From Clostridiales bacterium (lineage in GTDB: Bacteria; Bacillota; Clostridia; Oscillospirales; Oscillospiraceae), in NCBI GenBank assembly GCA_012719035.1, contig JAAYBD010000016.1:1-64000 (forward strand): a stretch of DNA of 64,000 nt, in the 5' to 3' direction. A program made the translations under genes and the position numbers. Each line of letters begins with the position of its first letter. The stretch's first letter is position 1. The notes under the pieces were generated by a model. It saw nothing but the letters and a program-made list of their open reading frames with translations. It did not search any database and was not told the origin of the DNA. Below, piece by piece: positions 1 to 8,503 of this stretch.

Positions 1-346
1 CGCCTTGTTCAATGGTTTTTTTGCACTCTGCAAGTGATTTTGCGAGTTTTTTGTTCTCAGTCTGCTCACTCAGCATATCAAGCGCTGTCACTACCGGTAC
101 GCCCGCGTTGATTATACTTACGAACTGACGGCAGAACACTGCCATGTCACGTGGCTTTGGATTGCTCGAAAAAGATGACAGCTTGATGTCTTTGGATAAC
201 AAACCCACTTCATCTACAGAGATTATGACGTTGCCTGCGCGCCGCAATTCCTCCATTGCGGCTTCGCGGGTATCTGCATCCATTGTGCCTTTATTCTCTT
301 TTCCCTGTCTGGATATGACCAGATAAGAAAATGTTGCCAATTGCAT
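1..346 (-). CDS. pilC: Type IV pilus inner-membrane platform protein PilC/GspF, N-terminal part (cut by window edge)
   Basis: PilC/GspF is the membrane platform on which the PilB and PilT motor ATPases act to build or retract pili. Only about 115 N-terminal residues are visible; the rest lies beyond base 1. The reverse-strand translation starts MQLATFSYLVISRQGKEN, then has the family hallmark DADTREAAMEELRRAG followed by PRDMAVFCRQFVSIINAGVPV, which matches the start of the first T2SSF domain. ATG at 346 is preceded by AGGAG at 4 nt; a GTG three bases upstream is also possible. It lies 38 bp after pilT and is the third gene of a pilB-pilT-pilC operon. The family call is secure from the signature; function in this organism is inferred. 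Confidence 0.85.
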   Translation of the reverse strand, partial: MQLATFSYLVISRQGKENKGTMDADTREAAMEELRRAGNVIISVDEVGLLSKDIKLSSFSSNPKPRDMAVFCRQFVSIINAGVPVVTALDMLSEQTENKKLAKSLAECKKTIEQG

Positions 347-384
347 CACGCTCCTGCTGCGGAATAGCGGAATAAATGAGAGGT

Positions 385-1440
385 CTAAAAGAAACGCTTC
401 GAAAGGATTGTTCTTTCCTGCGCGTAAAATAAGGCGCTTTCCCGGCTTATCTCTCCGCGGGAATAGAGATCATACAAAGCGTCGTCCATTGTTCTCATTC
501 CCGTTCTGCCGCTTGTTTGTATGACTGTCGGTATCTGGAAAGTTTTTGCCTCGCGTATATGGTTTCTTATCGCGTTGTTGGTGAGCATTACCTCAATCGC
601 TGCGACGCGGCCCTTGCCGTTCATCTTGGGAACGAGCTGCTGCGATACAACACACTGTAAAACGTCCGCGAGCTGTGTTCTTATTTGCTGCTGCTGGTAG
701 GGCGGGAATACGTCGATTATACGGTCGACTGTATTTGCGGAACCGATTGTGTGGAGCGTCGAAAATACTAAATGACCTGTCTCCGCCGCCGTAACAGCAA
801 TTGAAATGGTTTCAAGATCGCGCATTTCTCCGACAAAGATAACATCGGGATCCTGACGGAGGGCGGCGCGAAGAGCAGCCGAATAGCTTGTGGAGTCCGT
901 TCCCATTTCGCGCTGATTGATAATTGATTTACCGTGCCTGTGCAGATACTCTATCGGGTCTTCAAGAGTGATGATGTGATAGCTGTGCTTTTGATTTATA
1001 ACGTCTATGAGAGAAGCAAGCGTCGTCGATTTTCCGCTTCCTGTAGCGCCTGTGACGAGTATCAGACCCCGGCGCTTGTCCGTCATCTCGACAACGGCTT
1101 CGGGCAGACCCAGTTCCTCCGGAGAGGGAATCCTTAGGTTGAGTATTCTGACAGCCATCGAAAGGCTGCCCCTTTGACGGAAAACATTGACGCGAAAGCG
1201 GCCTAAAGACGGAATAGAGTATGCGAAATCAACCTCGCCTGCTTCCTGAAGAATAGCGAGATGCTTTTCATCTATAATATCTTTTACGATATTCTCTATG
1301 TTTTCAGGCATATAAACGGTATCTTCGAGTCGGACTATAAATCCGTTTATCCTTAGGCAGGGAGGCATTCCGGCGCTTAGATGAAGGTCTGAAGCGCCTT
1401 TATCGATTGCGGTACTGATTAAGTCCTGAAAAGTCGGCAT
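385..1440 (-). CDS. pilT: Type IV pilus retraction ATPase PilT
   Basis: A 351-residue hexameric secretion-family ATPase that depolymerises pili, giving twitching or DNA uptake. Length is normal for PilT. Visible motifs are Walker A GATGSGKST (131-139), the DPDVIFVGEMRD Walker B region, the His box ETGHLVFSTLHT, and near the C-terminus AIRNHIREAK, which corresponds to the AIRNLIRE motif typical of PilT rather than PilB. ATG at 1440 has AGGTGA upstream. It sits between pilB (45 bp upstream) and pilC, so the three are probably co-transcribed. PilT-like ATPases in Gram-positive bacteria sometimes serve pseudopilus or competence systems, so the cellular role is inferred. Confidence 0.95.
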   Translation of the reverse strand: MPTFQDLISTAIDKGASDLHLSAGMPPCLRINGFIVRLEDTVYMPENIENIVKDIIDEKHLAILQEAGEVDFAYSIPSLGRFRVNVFRQRGSLSMAVRILNLRIPSPEELGLPEAVVEMTDKRRGLILVTGATGSGKSTTLASLIDVINQKHSYHIITLEDPIEYLHRHGKSIINQREMGTDSTSYSAALRAALRQDPDVIFVGEMRDLETISIAVTAAETGHLVFSTLHTIGSANTVDRIIDVFPPYQQQQIRTQLADVLQCVVSQQLVPKMNGKGRVAAIEVMLTNNAIRNHIREAKTFQIPTVIQTSGRTGMRTMDDALYDLYSRGEISRESALFYAQERTILSKRFF

Positions 1441-1485
1441 TGCGGCATCACCTAATTAATCGGCATTTTTATTTTGCGGGCAATT

Positions 1486-3180
1486 TTATTCATCAAAGGA
1501 AATACGAAGCATTTCTGATATTGATGTCGTTCCGTCCAGAACATATTTGGCTGCACTCATATGAAGGGTGTTCATGCCCTCAGAAATGGCGGTGCTCTGT
1601 ATGACCCCGGTCGAGCCTTTAGCTGCTATGATACGCTTGAGGTCGGGGGTTATCTCCATTATTTCGTAAACACCTATCCGCCCGAAATATCCTGTCTCCG
1701 CGCACATGGGGCAGCCGCCGGGCTCGTAGACGGTTATGTCGTCGCTTCGTTCTTTTCCGAGCATACGTTTTTCCTGTAAAGTGGCAGGTCTTGCTTTTTT
1801 ACATTTAGGACAGAGCTTGCGCACAAGACGCTGCGCGATAACCCCCACGAGAGAGTCTGCCAGAAGATAGCTCTCTATACCCATGTCCATGAGACGGGTA
1901 ATGGTTGAGGCGGCGCTGTTTGTGTGCAGTGTTGAAACGACAAGATGTCCTGTGACGGAGGCTTGTACGGCTATTGAGGCTGTTTCATAGTCACGGATCT
2001 CGCCTATCATGATGATATCCGGATCCTGACGCAGTATAGAGCGAAGCGCCGAAGCAAAGGTAAGTTCGGCCTTCGGATTAACCTGAACCTGGTTTATTCC
2101 CGGAATACTGGCTTCAACGGGGTCTTCAACGGTTATGATGTTGACGGACTCGGAATTCAGCTCGGACAGCGCGGTGTAAAGCGTCGTCGATTTTCCGCTG
2201 CCCGTAGGACCTGTGACAAGCAGGATTCCGTTGGGATTTGAGAGGATATGGTCGAAACGTGCCATTTCTTCCTCGCGCAGTCCCAATTCAGACTTCGCCC
2301 TCGTAAGTGAAGACTTGTCCGCAAGGCGCATAACTATTTTTTCACCATAATATGAAGGAAGCGTTGAAACACGAATATCATATTCAACGCGGTCGACAGT
2401 AAGCGTTATGCGTCCGTCCTGAGGTTTTCTTTTTTCGGCAATGTCCATACCGCCAAGAATTTTTATCCTTGCTGATATGGCCGGAAGCAGAGAAAGGTCA
2501 TAGAGCATCTTCTCAATCAAAACACCGTCAATACGGTAGCGGACGCGAAGCTGCTTCTCCATGGCGTCAAGGTGTATGTCTGAGGCGCGGCATCTGACAG
2601 CCTGCTCAATCATAGAGCGGACTATCTGAACAATCGGTGCGGAGCTGACATCTTCGTCAATTTGACTTTCAGCTTGCTCCTGATCTTTAAATTTCTCTTT
2701 TGTATATTTTTCCGCTGCCGACAAAGCCTCATCGGTTCCGAAATACCTGTCCAGAACGGCATTTATCTCCCGAGCGGTAGATACGCGGGGCTCGATGAAG
2801 CAATTGGTTATTATCGATATATCATCCAGAGCCACCATATCGAGGGGATCCGACATTGCAAGGATAAGCGTTGTGCGCGCCTCGTCATCGAAGCCGATGG
2901 GAAGAACATTGTGCTTGCGCAATACGCTGCCGCTTACAAGGGAGATGACGTCATCGGGTATAACGACTCCTCTCAGCTCAACATATTCAATGCCCAGCTG
3001 TATATGAAGCGCCTGAGCGATATCCTTATCTGAAACTATACCGGCTTCTATAAGGTAATCGCCTAAACGCTGTTTTGTCTTTTGCTGAGCTTCAAGCGCA
3101 GAAGAGAGCTGGCTGTTGCTTATGTAACCCTGCTGCAGCAATATATCGCCCAGTCTGAATTTTTTCTTTTTCAGAACCAT
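1486..3180 (-). CDS. pilB: Type IV pilus assembly ATPase PilB (GspE family)
   Basis: A 564-residue ATPase that powers pilus extension at the cytoplasmic face of the membrane platform. Domains: an N-terminal MshEN/T2SSE_N region (about 1-150, starting with the FRLGDILLQQGYI pattern), then the RecA-like motor with Walker A GPTGSGKST (324-332), Walker B DIIMIGEIRD (388-397) and His box TGHLVVSTLHTN. A tetracysteine zinc motif is complete at C457, C460, C490 and C493, as expected for GspE/PilB. First gene of the minus-strand pilus operon. GGAG lies 9 nt before the ATG. No clear promoter was recognised in the 310 bp upstream. Confidence 0.95.
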   Translation of the reverse strand: MVLKKKKFRLGDILLQQGYISNSQLSSALEAQQKTKQRLGDYLIEAGIVSDKDIAQALHIQLGIEYVELRGVVIPDDVISLVSGSVLRKHNVLPIGFDDEARTTLILAMSDPLDMVALDDISIITNCFIEPRVSTAREINAVLDRYFGTDEALSAAEKYTKEKFKDQEQAESQIDEDVSSAPIVQIVRSMIEQAVRCRASDIHLDAMEKQLRVRYRIDGVLIEKMLYDLSLLPAISARIKILGGMDIAEKRKPQDGRITLTVDRVEYDIRVSTLPSYYGEKIVMRLADKSSLTRAKSELGLREEEMARFDHILSNPNGILLVTGPTGSGKSTTLYTALSELNSESVNIITVEDPVEASIPGINQVQVNPKAELTFASALRSILRQDPDIIMIGEIRDYETASIAVQASVTGHLVVSTLHTNSAASTITRLMDMGIESYLLADSLVGVIAQRLVRKLCPKCKKARPATLQEKRMLGKERSDDITVYEPGGCPMCAETGYFGRIGVYEIMEITPDLKRIIAAKGSTGVIQSTAISEGMNTLHMSAAKYVLDGTTSISEMLRISFDE

Positions 3181-3490
3181 GACTGATTACTCCATATTAC
3201 GATTGTTTGCTTGGTTATATTAGGACGCCGGCAAAGTACATATGTGTTCTTGAATCTACAAATGACGACATATTTAATCTAAATAATTATATCTCAGAAT
3301 ATCAGAATAAGCAAATACAAAATATTTGGATTTTTATTCGGATATTCACTATATAGTGATGTTTTTAAGTGGGAGAACAGCTAATAAAAATCCAATATAA
3401 TGCAAAGTCCGAGAGAAGAAATGAATCTCTCGGACTAAATCTGTCCAAAGCAAAAGATTTCCATGGCTCAAAAAAATCTCTTGTTTGAGA
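3181..3490. other. Intergenic stretch between pilB and rpsT
   Basis: No gene is seen here. It holds two hairpins just downstream of rpsT (annotated separately) and AT-rich sequence upstream of pilB with no convincing -35/-10 pair. Confidence 0.6.
3406..3436 (-). terminator. Perfect 11-bp hairpin downstream of rpsT
   Basis: AGTCCGAGAGA (3406-3416) pairs exactly with TCTCTCGGACT (3426-3436) around a 9-base loop. On the minus strand it is followed after about 10 bases by a T-rich stretch (ATTTTTATT). It is the stronger of two candidate stops for rpsT transcription. Confidence 0.6.
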
Positions 3491-3492
3491 TT
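3471..3492 (-). terminator. Short rho-independent terminator overlapping the rpsT stop
   Basis: On the minus strand AATCTC and GAGATT form a 6-bp stem with a 6-base loop, immediately followed by six T residues. The first arm overlaps the rpsT stop codon. It is weak by stem length but the T tract is well placed. Confidence 0.55.
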
Positions 3493-3754
3493 ATTGCATC
3501 TCGTTGAGTTTAAGTGTGAGCTTTGACTTTTTGTGTGCTGCACAATTCTTATGAATAAGATTTTTTGCTGAGGCGTGATCAATAGTTTTGACAGCGACCT
3601 TATAGGCACTGACGGCTGTTTCACGATCACCCTCCGAAATTGCTGCCTCAAATTTCTTGAGATTTGTTTTAAGTTGCGTCTTTGCAGCCCTGTTCTTAGC
3701 GTTCTGAGCCTTAGCAAGGGCATCTCTTTTAGCCGCAGATTTTATATTGGGCAT
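3491..3754 (-). CDS. rpsT: 30S ribosomal protein S20
   Basis: An 87-residue basic primary 16S rRNA-binding protein. It begins MPNIKSAAKRDALAKAQNAKNRAAK, the invariant S20 N-terminus, and has the expected helical Lys/Arg/Ala-rich composition and length. A strong GGAGGAGG ribosome-binding site lies just before the ATG. It is divergent from gpr, a neighbourhood (rpsT next to gpr) that recurs in Clostridia. It has its own promoter and terminators, so it is a monocistronic unit. Confidence 0.97.
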   Translation of the reverse strand: MPNIKSAAKRDALAKAQNAKNRAAKTQLKTNLKKFEAAISEGDRETAVSAYKVAVKTIDHASAKNLIHKNCAAHKKSKLTLKLNEMQ

Positions 3755-3812
3755 TTGTAGTTGCCACCTCCTCCTATAATAGTTGCGTCACAGATACGTT
3801 CCGCGGATGTTA

Positions 3813-3841
3813 ATTTTACCACGCAATGCACGATTTTGCAA
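3813..3841 (-). promoter_or_regulatory. Sigma-A-type promoter for rpsT
   Basis: On the minus strand TTGCAA (3836-3841) is separated by 17 bp from TAAAAT (3813-3818), about 60 bp before the rpsT start. Spacing is ideal. Confidence 0.6.
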
Positions 3842-3937
3842 GTATATTTTTCATATTTTTTTATTTTCGTTTTGTTTGTATATCTCAAGGAAATAGGCAA
3901 AAAATAACCACAAAATATAGCGAGGAGGAAGTCGCAT

Positions 3938-4828
3938 ATGCACAAGGTACAGCAACGAACCGATTTGGCCATGGAGGCACGGGAACTGGCGGTCGGAGTC
4001 AGAGCGGGAGACATCGACGGAGTGAAATACGAAGAAGATGAAATCCAGGGGGTTAAGTACCAGAAATTAACAGTTGAAAACGAGAACGGACAGAAAACTA
4101 TAGGCAAACCTATCGGCACATATTATACAGCAGAGATAGCTTCCGTTCTTCGGCGTGAAAGCGAGACGTTTAATGATACTGTAAGCGTTCTGGCGTCTTT
4201 ATTGAAAGATTTGCTTGACAAACCGAAAGATGACGGATGTACGCTTGTAGTTGGGCTCGGCAACCGTGATATAACTCCCGATAATATCGGTCCACGCTGT
4301 GCGGAATCGGTGCTTGTTACGCGTCATTTGAAAAAGCATGCCCCTCAGGATTTTCTTTTTTTGAGTCCTGTTGCTGTAATTAGTCCGGGCGTTATGGGCT
4401 CGAGCGGAATTGAAAGCGCAGACTATATAAAGTGGGTCTGCGATAACCTCAAGCCAGACAGAGTTGTTATTGTAGATGCGTTGGCGGCAAGAAGCCTTGA
4501 TCGTCTTTGCAGAACGGTTCAAATGACCGACACCGGAATTACGCCCGGTTCGGGTGTTGGAAACAGCAGAAGCGCAATTAACAGCCAGACGTTGGGAGTT
4601 CCTGTAGTTGCGGTCGGCGTACCCACTGTTGTTGATATACGGAGCCTGCTTGCCGATATGGGAAATGCAGAGACATCTGGAAAAGCGCTTGAATCGAATG
4701 ACATGATAGTTACGCCAAGAAATATAGACAGTGAAGTTGTATGTGCAAGCAGAGTAGTTGCATATGCTATTAATCTGGCTTTGCATGACGGTTTGTCTGT
4801 TGAGGACATCGACATGTTGGTTGGTTAA
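3938..4828 (+). CDS. gpr: Spore germination protease GPR
   Basis: GPR degrades small acid-soluble spore proteins when spores germinate; it is made as a zymogen in the forespore. The 296-residue product starts with the family motif RTDLAMEARE and contains GLGNRDITPDNIGPRC and the DALAARSLDRLCRTVQMTDTGI-type core with GSGVGNSR. It is shorter than Bacillus GPR (about 370 residues), mostly at the C-terminus. GAGGAGGA lies 7 nt before the ATG. No forespore sigma-G promoter with correct spacing was seen. Its stop codon directly abuts the first parS site. The gene is good evidence that the organism sporulates. Confidence 0.93.
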   Translation: MHKVQQRTDLAMEARELAVGVRAGDIDGVKYEEDEIQGVKYQKLTVENENGQKTIGKPIGTYYTAEIASVLRRESETFNDTVSVLASLLKDLLDKPKDDGCTLVVGLGNRDITPDNIGPRCAESVLVTRHLKKHAPQDFLFLSPVAVISPGVMGSSGIESADYIKWVCDNLKPDRVVIVDALAARSLDRLCRTVQMTDTGITPGSGVGNSRSAINSQTLGVPVVAVGVPTVVDIRSLLADMGNAETSGKALESNDMIVTPRNIDSEVVCASRVVAYAINLALHDGLSVEDIDMLVG

Positions 4829-4844
4829 TGTTTCACGTGAAACA
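4829..4844. promoter_or_regulatory. parS centromere-like site 1
   Basis: TGTTTCACGTGAAACA, the perfect 16-bp palindromic consensus bound by Spo0J/ParB-family proteins. It begins at the base after the gpr stop codon and lies 146 bp before parA. Confidence 0.97.
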
Positions 4845-4876
4845 AATGGCTCTTTAAGTGTGAAAACGCTTGCTAT

Positions 4877-4892
4877 TGTTTCACGTGAAACA
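4877..4892. promoter_or_regulatory. parS centromere-like site 2
   Basis: A second perfect TGTTTCACGTGAAACA, 48 bp centre to centre from the first. The pair sits directly upstream of parA, giving a cis-linked ParABS module. Confidence 0.97.
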
Positions 4893-4919
4893 ATTTTAAA
4901 AACAAATACGTCAAAGGCA

Positions 4920-4948
4920 TTGAAATAAGGTTTGTATACTGCTATAAT
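4920..4948 (+). promoter_or_regulatory. Promoter for parAB
   Basis: TTGAAA (4920-4925), a 17-bp spacer, then TATAAT (4943-4948) with the TGC extended -10 element. It lies just downstream of the second parS, so ParB spreading could affect it. Confidence 0.75.
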
Positions 4949-4989
4949 GGAAAAATGGAAAATGTAAGAGTGGTTCAGGGAGAGCAAAT

Positions 4990-5745
4990 ATGGGTAAGAT
5001 TATAGCAGTTGTGAACCAGAAGGGCGGAGTTGGGAAAACTACGACATGCGTTAACCTTTGCGCCGCATTGCAATTGCGAGGCAAAAGGATTCTGCTGTGC
5101 GACTGTGACCCTCAGGGGAACAGTACATCTGGAATAGGCGTGGACAAAAGCACCAGCCCTAACACATATGATATTATTATGAATGGCGAAAAGGCAGAAA
5201 ACGCCATTGTAAAAACCAAATACTGCAGTTTGATTCCGGCAAATAGAGAGCTTTCAGGGGCACTGGTTGAACTTGTAAACATGGAGAAGCGCGAATTTGT
5301 TTTAAAAAGAGCGTTGGAACCGATAAAAAATAAATATGACTACATATTTATTGACTGCCCGCCCTCGCTTGAGTTGCTTACACTCAATGCGCTTTGCGCC
5401 GCCGACAGCATTATCGTGCCGGTTCAGTGCGAATATTACGCGCTTGAGGGTTTAACAGACCTTATCAGCACAGTAAAAGCGATCAACAAGCGCTTAAATC
5501 CCGAATTAAAGCTTGAGGGAATTGTGATGACCATGTACGACCCAAGAACAAAGCTTTCTTTAGAGGTCGAATCAGAAATAAAGAAATTCTTTGGCAATAA
5601 AGTATACAGTACAAAAATACCCAGAAACGTCAGGCTAAGCGAAGCACCAAGTCACGGTAAGCCGGTAATAGCATATGATATGTCTTCAAAGGGGAGCAGG
5701 GCCTATTTTCAATTGGCGAGTGAGTTTGTAAAAAGTCAAAAGTAA
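4990..5745 (+). CDS. parA: Chromosome partitioning ATPase ParA (Soj)
   Basis: A 251-residue MinD/ParA ATPase that works with ParB and parS in origin segregation and regulates replication initiation in Firmicutes. The deviant Walker A KGGVGKTT (11-18) with signature lysine, DCDPQGNST and FIDCPPSLELLTLNAL are all present, as is a C-terminal RNVRLSEAPSHGKP motif typical of Soj. Length is standard for the chromosomal short-form ParA without an N-terminal HTH. It is followed 70 bp later by parB. Confidence 0.95.
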   Translation: MGKIIAVVNQKGGVGKTTTCVNLCAALQLRGKRILLCDCDPQGNSTSGIGVDKSTSPNTYDIIMNGEKAENAIVKTKYCSLIPANRELSGALVELVNMEKREFVLKRALEPIKNKYDYIFIDCPPSLELLTLNALCAADSIIVPVQCEYYALEGLTDLISTVKAINKRLNPELKLEGIVMTMYDPRTKLSLEVESEIKKFFGNKVYSTKIPRNVRLSEAPSHGKPVIAYDMSSKGSRAYFQLASEFVKSQK

Positions 5746-5815
5746 TGTACTGAATACGGCATTATGAGCCATGCTTAACTCAAATGAGGAGAAATATACA
5801 TATTAGGAGGCCAAC

Positions 5816-6715
5816 ATGACCGAAAAAGCACATAAAAGGGGCTTGGGAACAGGACTTGGCGCTTTATTTGGCGAAGATACACTGGATGATGAAATAAACA
5901 GCGCATCAAATATGCCTATAGAAAAGGTTGAACCGAGATCAGATCAGCCAAGAAGCGTATTTGATCAGGCATCTTTAGAGGAACTTGCCGAGTCCATCCG
6001 GCAATTCGGCGTGATTCAGCCGATAACAGTCAGAAAACTGGATTCAGGTTATTATCAGATTATAGCCGGCGAGAGACGCTGGAGGGCGGCAAGAATTGCC
6101 GGATTAAAGGATGTTCCGGTTCGTATAATTGAAGCGGACGATAAACGGGCAATGGAGCTTGCATTAGTCGAGAACCTCCAGCGAGAAGATTTGAACCCGA
6201 TAGAGGAAGCAAAGGGCTACAGAACTCTTATTGAAGAATACGGAATGACACAGGAGGAAGCCTCGCAGAGCATTGGAAAATCACGGTCAGCGATTGCAAA
6301 TTCGCTGAGACTGCTCAACTTGACGCCGCCTGTTATGGCAATGGTCGAGGATGGTGATATTTCAGCGGGGCATGCCAGAGCTTTACTTACGATTAAAGAC
6401 GAGGCAAATCAACTTCGTGTTGCAACAAGAGTGCTTGAGGAGAGTCTCTCAGTCCGTCAAACGGAAAATTTGGCTTCAAAAATGGCAGTGGAGCCGAAAG
6501 AAGAGGATAATCAGCCGAAAGCGCAGCCGGGTTTAGAAGTCAATTATCTTGCTGATACGGAAAGACAGCTTACATCGACACTTGGCAGGAAAGTAATAAT
6601 AAAAGATAACAGTAAAAAAGGCAAAATTGAGTTGGAATATTATGGAAGCGATGATAGAGAAGCATTAATAGACGCTCTGCTGAAGTTTGGAAAGTCCAAA
6701 GGAGGGCATGAGTAA
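5816..6715 (+). CDS. parB: Chromosome partitioning protein ParB (Spo0J)
   Basis: A CTP-dependent DNA clamp that loads at parS and bridges DNA. The 299-residue product begins with the RGLGTGLGALFGED signature. It then shows the ParB N-domain with the CTP-binding GERRWRAARIAG stretch and the ENLQREDLNPIEEA motif, a HTH (GMTQEEASQSIGKSRSAIANSLRLL) and a C-terminal dimer domain. AGGAGG precedes the ATG. Two consensus parS sites lie about 0.9 kb upstream. No second paralogue (Noc) is present in the window. Confidence 0.95.
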   Translation: MTEKAHKRGLGTGLGALFGEDTLDDEINSASNMPIEKVEPRSDQPRSVFDQASLEELAESIRQFGVIQPITVRKLDSGYYQIIAGERRWRAARIAGLKDVPVRIIEADDKRAMELALVENLQREDLNPIEEAKGYRTLIEEYGMTQEEASQSIGKSRSAIANSLRLLNLTPPVMAMVEDGDISAGHARALLTIKDEANQLRVATRVLEESLSVRQTENLASKMAVEPKEEDNQPKAQPGLEVNYLADTERQLTSTLGRKVIIKDNSKKGKIELEYYGSDDREALIDALLKFGKSKGGHE

Positions 6716-6919
6716 ATGAAAAAAACCGAAAGAAATGAAGTAAAGAAAGCCTATCCCGTGCTGCCATATCTGATTGGGCTTTTTGTTATGGTTGTAACGC
6801 TGGTTTTGTTGTCATATTTTGTGCAGCTGAGAAATAAGCAGGAACTGATCGATCAGGATGAGAATATGGTTTATGCGGCTGAATACGAATATATAGATGC
6901 CGAAGCAGGAATAAAATAA
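6716..6919 (+). CDS. Small single-span membrane protein, unknown function
   Basis: A 67-residue protein whose ATG follows the parB stop codon with no gap (TAAATG), so it is almost certainly translationally coupled. It has a basic N-terminus (KKTERNEVKKAY), one hydrophobic segment at about 16-38 (LPYLIGLFVMVVTLVLLSYF) and an acidic C-terminal tail rich in Asp, Glu and Tyr. An inside-N, outside-C topology is predicted. I do not recognise a family. Position suggests a role linked to envelope or segregation, but that is inference. Confidence 0.75.
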   Translation: MKKTERNEVKKAYPVLPYLIGLFVMVVTLVLLSYFVQLRNKQELIDQDENMVYAAEYEYIDAEAGIK

Positions 6920-6970
6920 TTTCATATGCAGAGCAATATTTAATAGTTATAAAAAAGGAGAACTGATTTT

Positions 6971-8305
6971 ATGCTGGATATAAAGATTATCCGTGAAAAT
7001 CCGGAGGAGATAAAGACAAGGCTGAAAGGCAGACTTGTTGACTGCGATGATGCAATAGATAAGATACTTGTTCTTGATGGACAGCGCCGCGATCTGATAT
7101 TCAAGACCGAAAACGCTAAAAGCGAGCAGAATAAAGTTTCAAAAGAAATTCCGCAGCTTAAAAAAGAGGGCGTAGATACCACGGCAGTCCTTGAGCGCAT
7201 GAATGCACTCAAAGAGGAAATAAAAGCGTTTGATAATGAGCTTCGGCAGATAGAGGGAGAATACAACGAGCTTATGTTTTCACTTCCAAATTTGCCCGAT
7301 CCAGACTTGAAGTTTGGGGGAAAAGAGAACAACATGGCGCTGTGCTATTACGGCACATCTCCAACCGGCACCGATTTTGAATTGAAAAATCATGTTGATT
7401 TGTGTACCGAATTGGGTCTTATTGATTATCAAAGAGGTGCAAAGCTGTCCGGAAACGGATACTGGATATATCGCGGAATGGGCGCGCGTCTTGAATGGGC
7501 CCTGCTTAACTATTTTATTGAAACCCATGAAATTGAAGGCTATGAATTTGTAATGGTTCCCCATATGCTGGGATATGAATGCGGACTTACGGCAGGTCAA
7601 TTTCCTAAGTTCAAGGACGATGTGTATTGGATAGAGGCAGAGGAAGACCAGCAGCGCCGCTTTATGCTCCCCACTGCCGAAACCGCACTTGTAAGTCTTC
7701 ACAGAGATGAAATATTGACTGAGGCAGAGCTTCCGAGAAAGTATATCTCCTATACTCCCTGTTTCCGCCGCGAAGCCGGATCTTACCGTGCAGAGGAGCG
7801 TGGAATGATAAGGGGACATCAGTTCAACAAGGTTGAGATGGTTCAGTTCACTAAGCCTGAAGACTCAAATGCCGCATTTGAAGAATTGGTGGTAAAGGCA
7901 GAAACACTGGTAAAAAGCCTGGGTCTTAAATTCCGCACAGTGAAGCTTGCGGCAGGCGACTGTTCTGCATCTATGGCGAGAACTTATGATATAGAAGTTT
8001 ACATTCCCTCCATGGGTGGTTATAAGGAAGTATCCTCTGTAAGCAATGCGCGTGATTATCAAGCAAGGCGCGGTCAGATAAGATTCCGCCGCGAAGAAAC
8101 GGGTAAAATAGAATATTGCCACACGCTTAATGGTTCCGGTCTTGCAACAAGCCGTATACTGCCCGCAATAGTTGAGCAGTATCAGCAGGCTGACGGATCA
8201 GTAATCGTTCCTAAAGTGCTGAAGCGGTATATGAGGGGCAAGGAAAGAATCACAAAAGCGGATATCCAGAGAGTAACGATGAAAAATCCTTTGAGCTGTG
8301 GTTAA
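6971..8305 (+). CDS. serS: Seryl-tRNA synthetase
   Basis: Charges tRNA-Ser. The 444-residue class II synthetase starts MLDIKIIRENPEEIKTRLKGR, the usual SerRS start, followed by the long antiparallel coiled-coil arm (about 30-110) that grips the tRNA variable arm. Motif 2 is seen at FRREAGSYRAEERGMIRGHQF and motif 3 at NGSGLATSRILPAIVEQYQ. It is slightly longer than the common 425 residues, with a short C-terminal tail. AAAAGGAG precedes the ATG. No T-box leader is present in the 50-bp gap after the preceding small gene. Confidence 0.97.
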   Translation: MLDIKIIRENPEEIKTRLKGRLVDCDDAIDKILVLDGQRRDLIFKTENAKSEQNKVSKEIPQLKKEGVDTTAVLERMNALKEEIKAFDNELRQIEGEYNELMFSLPNLPDPDLKFGGKENNMALCYYGTSPTGTDFELKNHVDLCTELGLIDYQRGAKLSGNGYWIYRGMGARLEWALLNYFIETHEIEGYEFVMVPHMLGYECGLTAGQFPKFKDDVYWIEAEEDQQRRFMLPTAETALVSLHRDEILTEAELPRKYISYTPCFRREAGSYRAEERGMIRGHQFNKVEMVQFTKPEDSNAAFEELVVKAETLVKSLGLKFRTVKLAAGDCSASMARTYDIEVYIPSMGGYKEVSSVSNARDYQARRGQIRFRREETGKIEYCHTLNGSGLATSRILPAIVEQYQQADGSVIVPKVLKRYMRGKERITKADIQRVTMKNPLSCG

Positions 8306-8367
8306 TTAGGTTAGCTCAATCGGATACTATAGTCCTAAACAGTATAAATATAGGATATTAATGCGCA

Positions 8368-8397
8368 AAAGAGGTATCATGCATTTGATACCTCTTT
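8368..8397. terminator. Bidirectional terminator between serS and the convergent CoA-transferase gene
   Basis: A perfect 12-bp stem, AAAGAGGTATCA (8368-8379) with TGATACCTCTTT (8386-8397) and a 6-base loop. A and T runs at either end allow it to act for both convergent genes. Confidence 0.7.
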
Positions 8398-8503
8398 CCA
8401 TATATGGATTTTTGCTTAATTGGATTTGGGAAATAACTAAAATAAAAAGTGCCGGCATATTTAATTTTCGGCAGTACTTTGCTATTATAGACTAAATGAT
8501 GTT

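Noticed and set aside
4829..4892. Replication origin at the parS sites
   Set aside because: No dnaA, rpmH, rnpA or DnaA-box cluster is seen; parS alone does not mark oriC.
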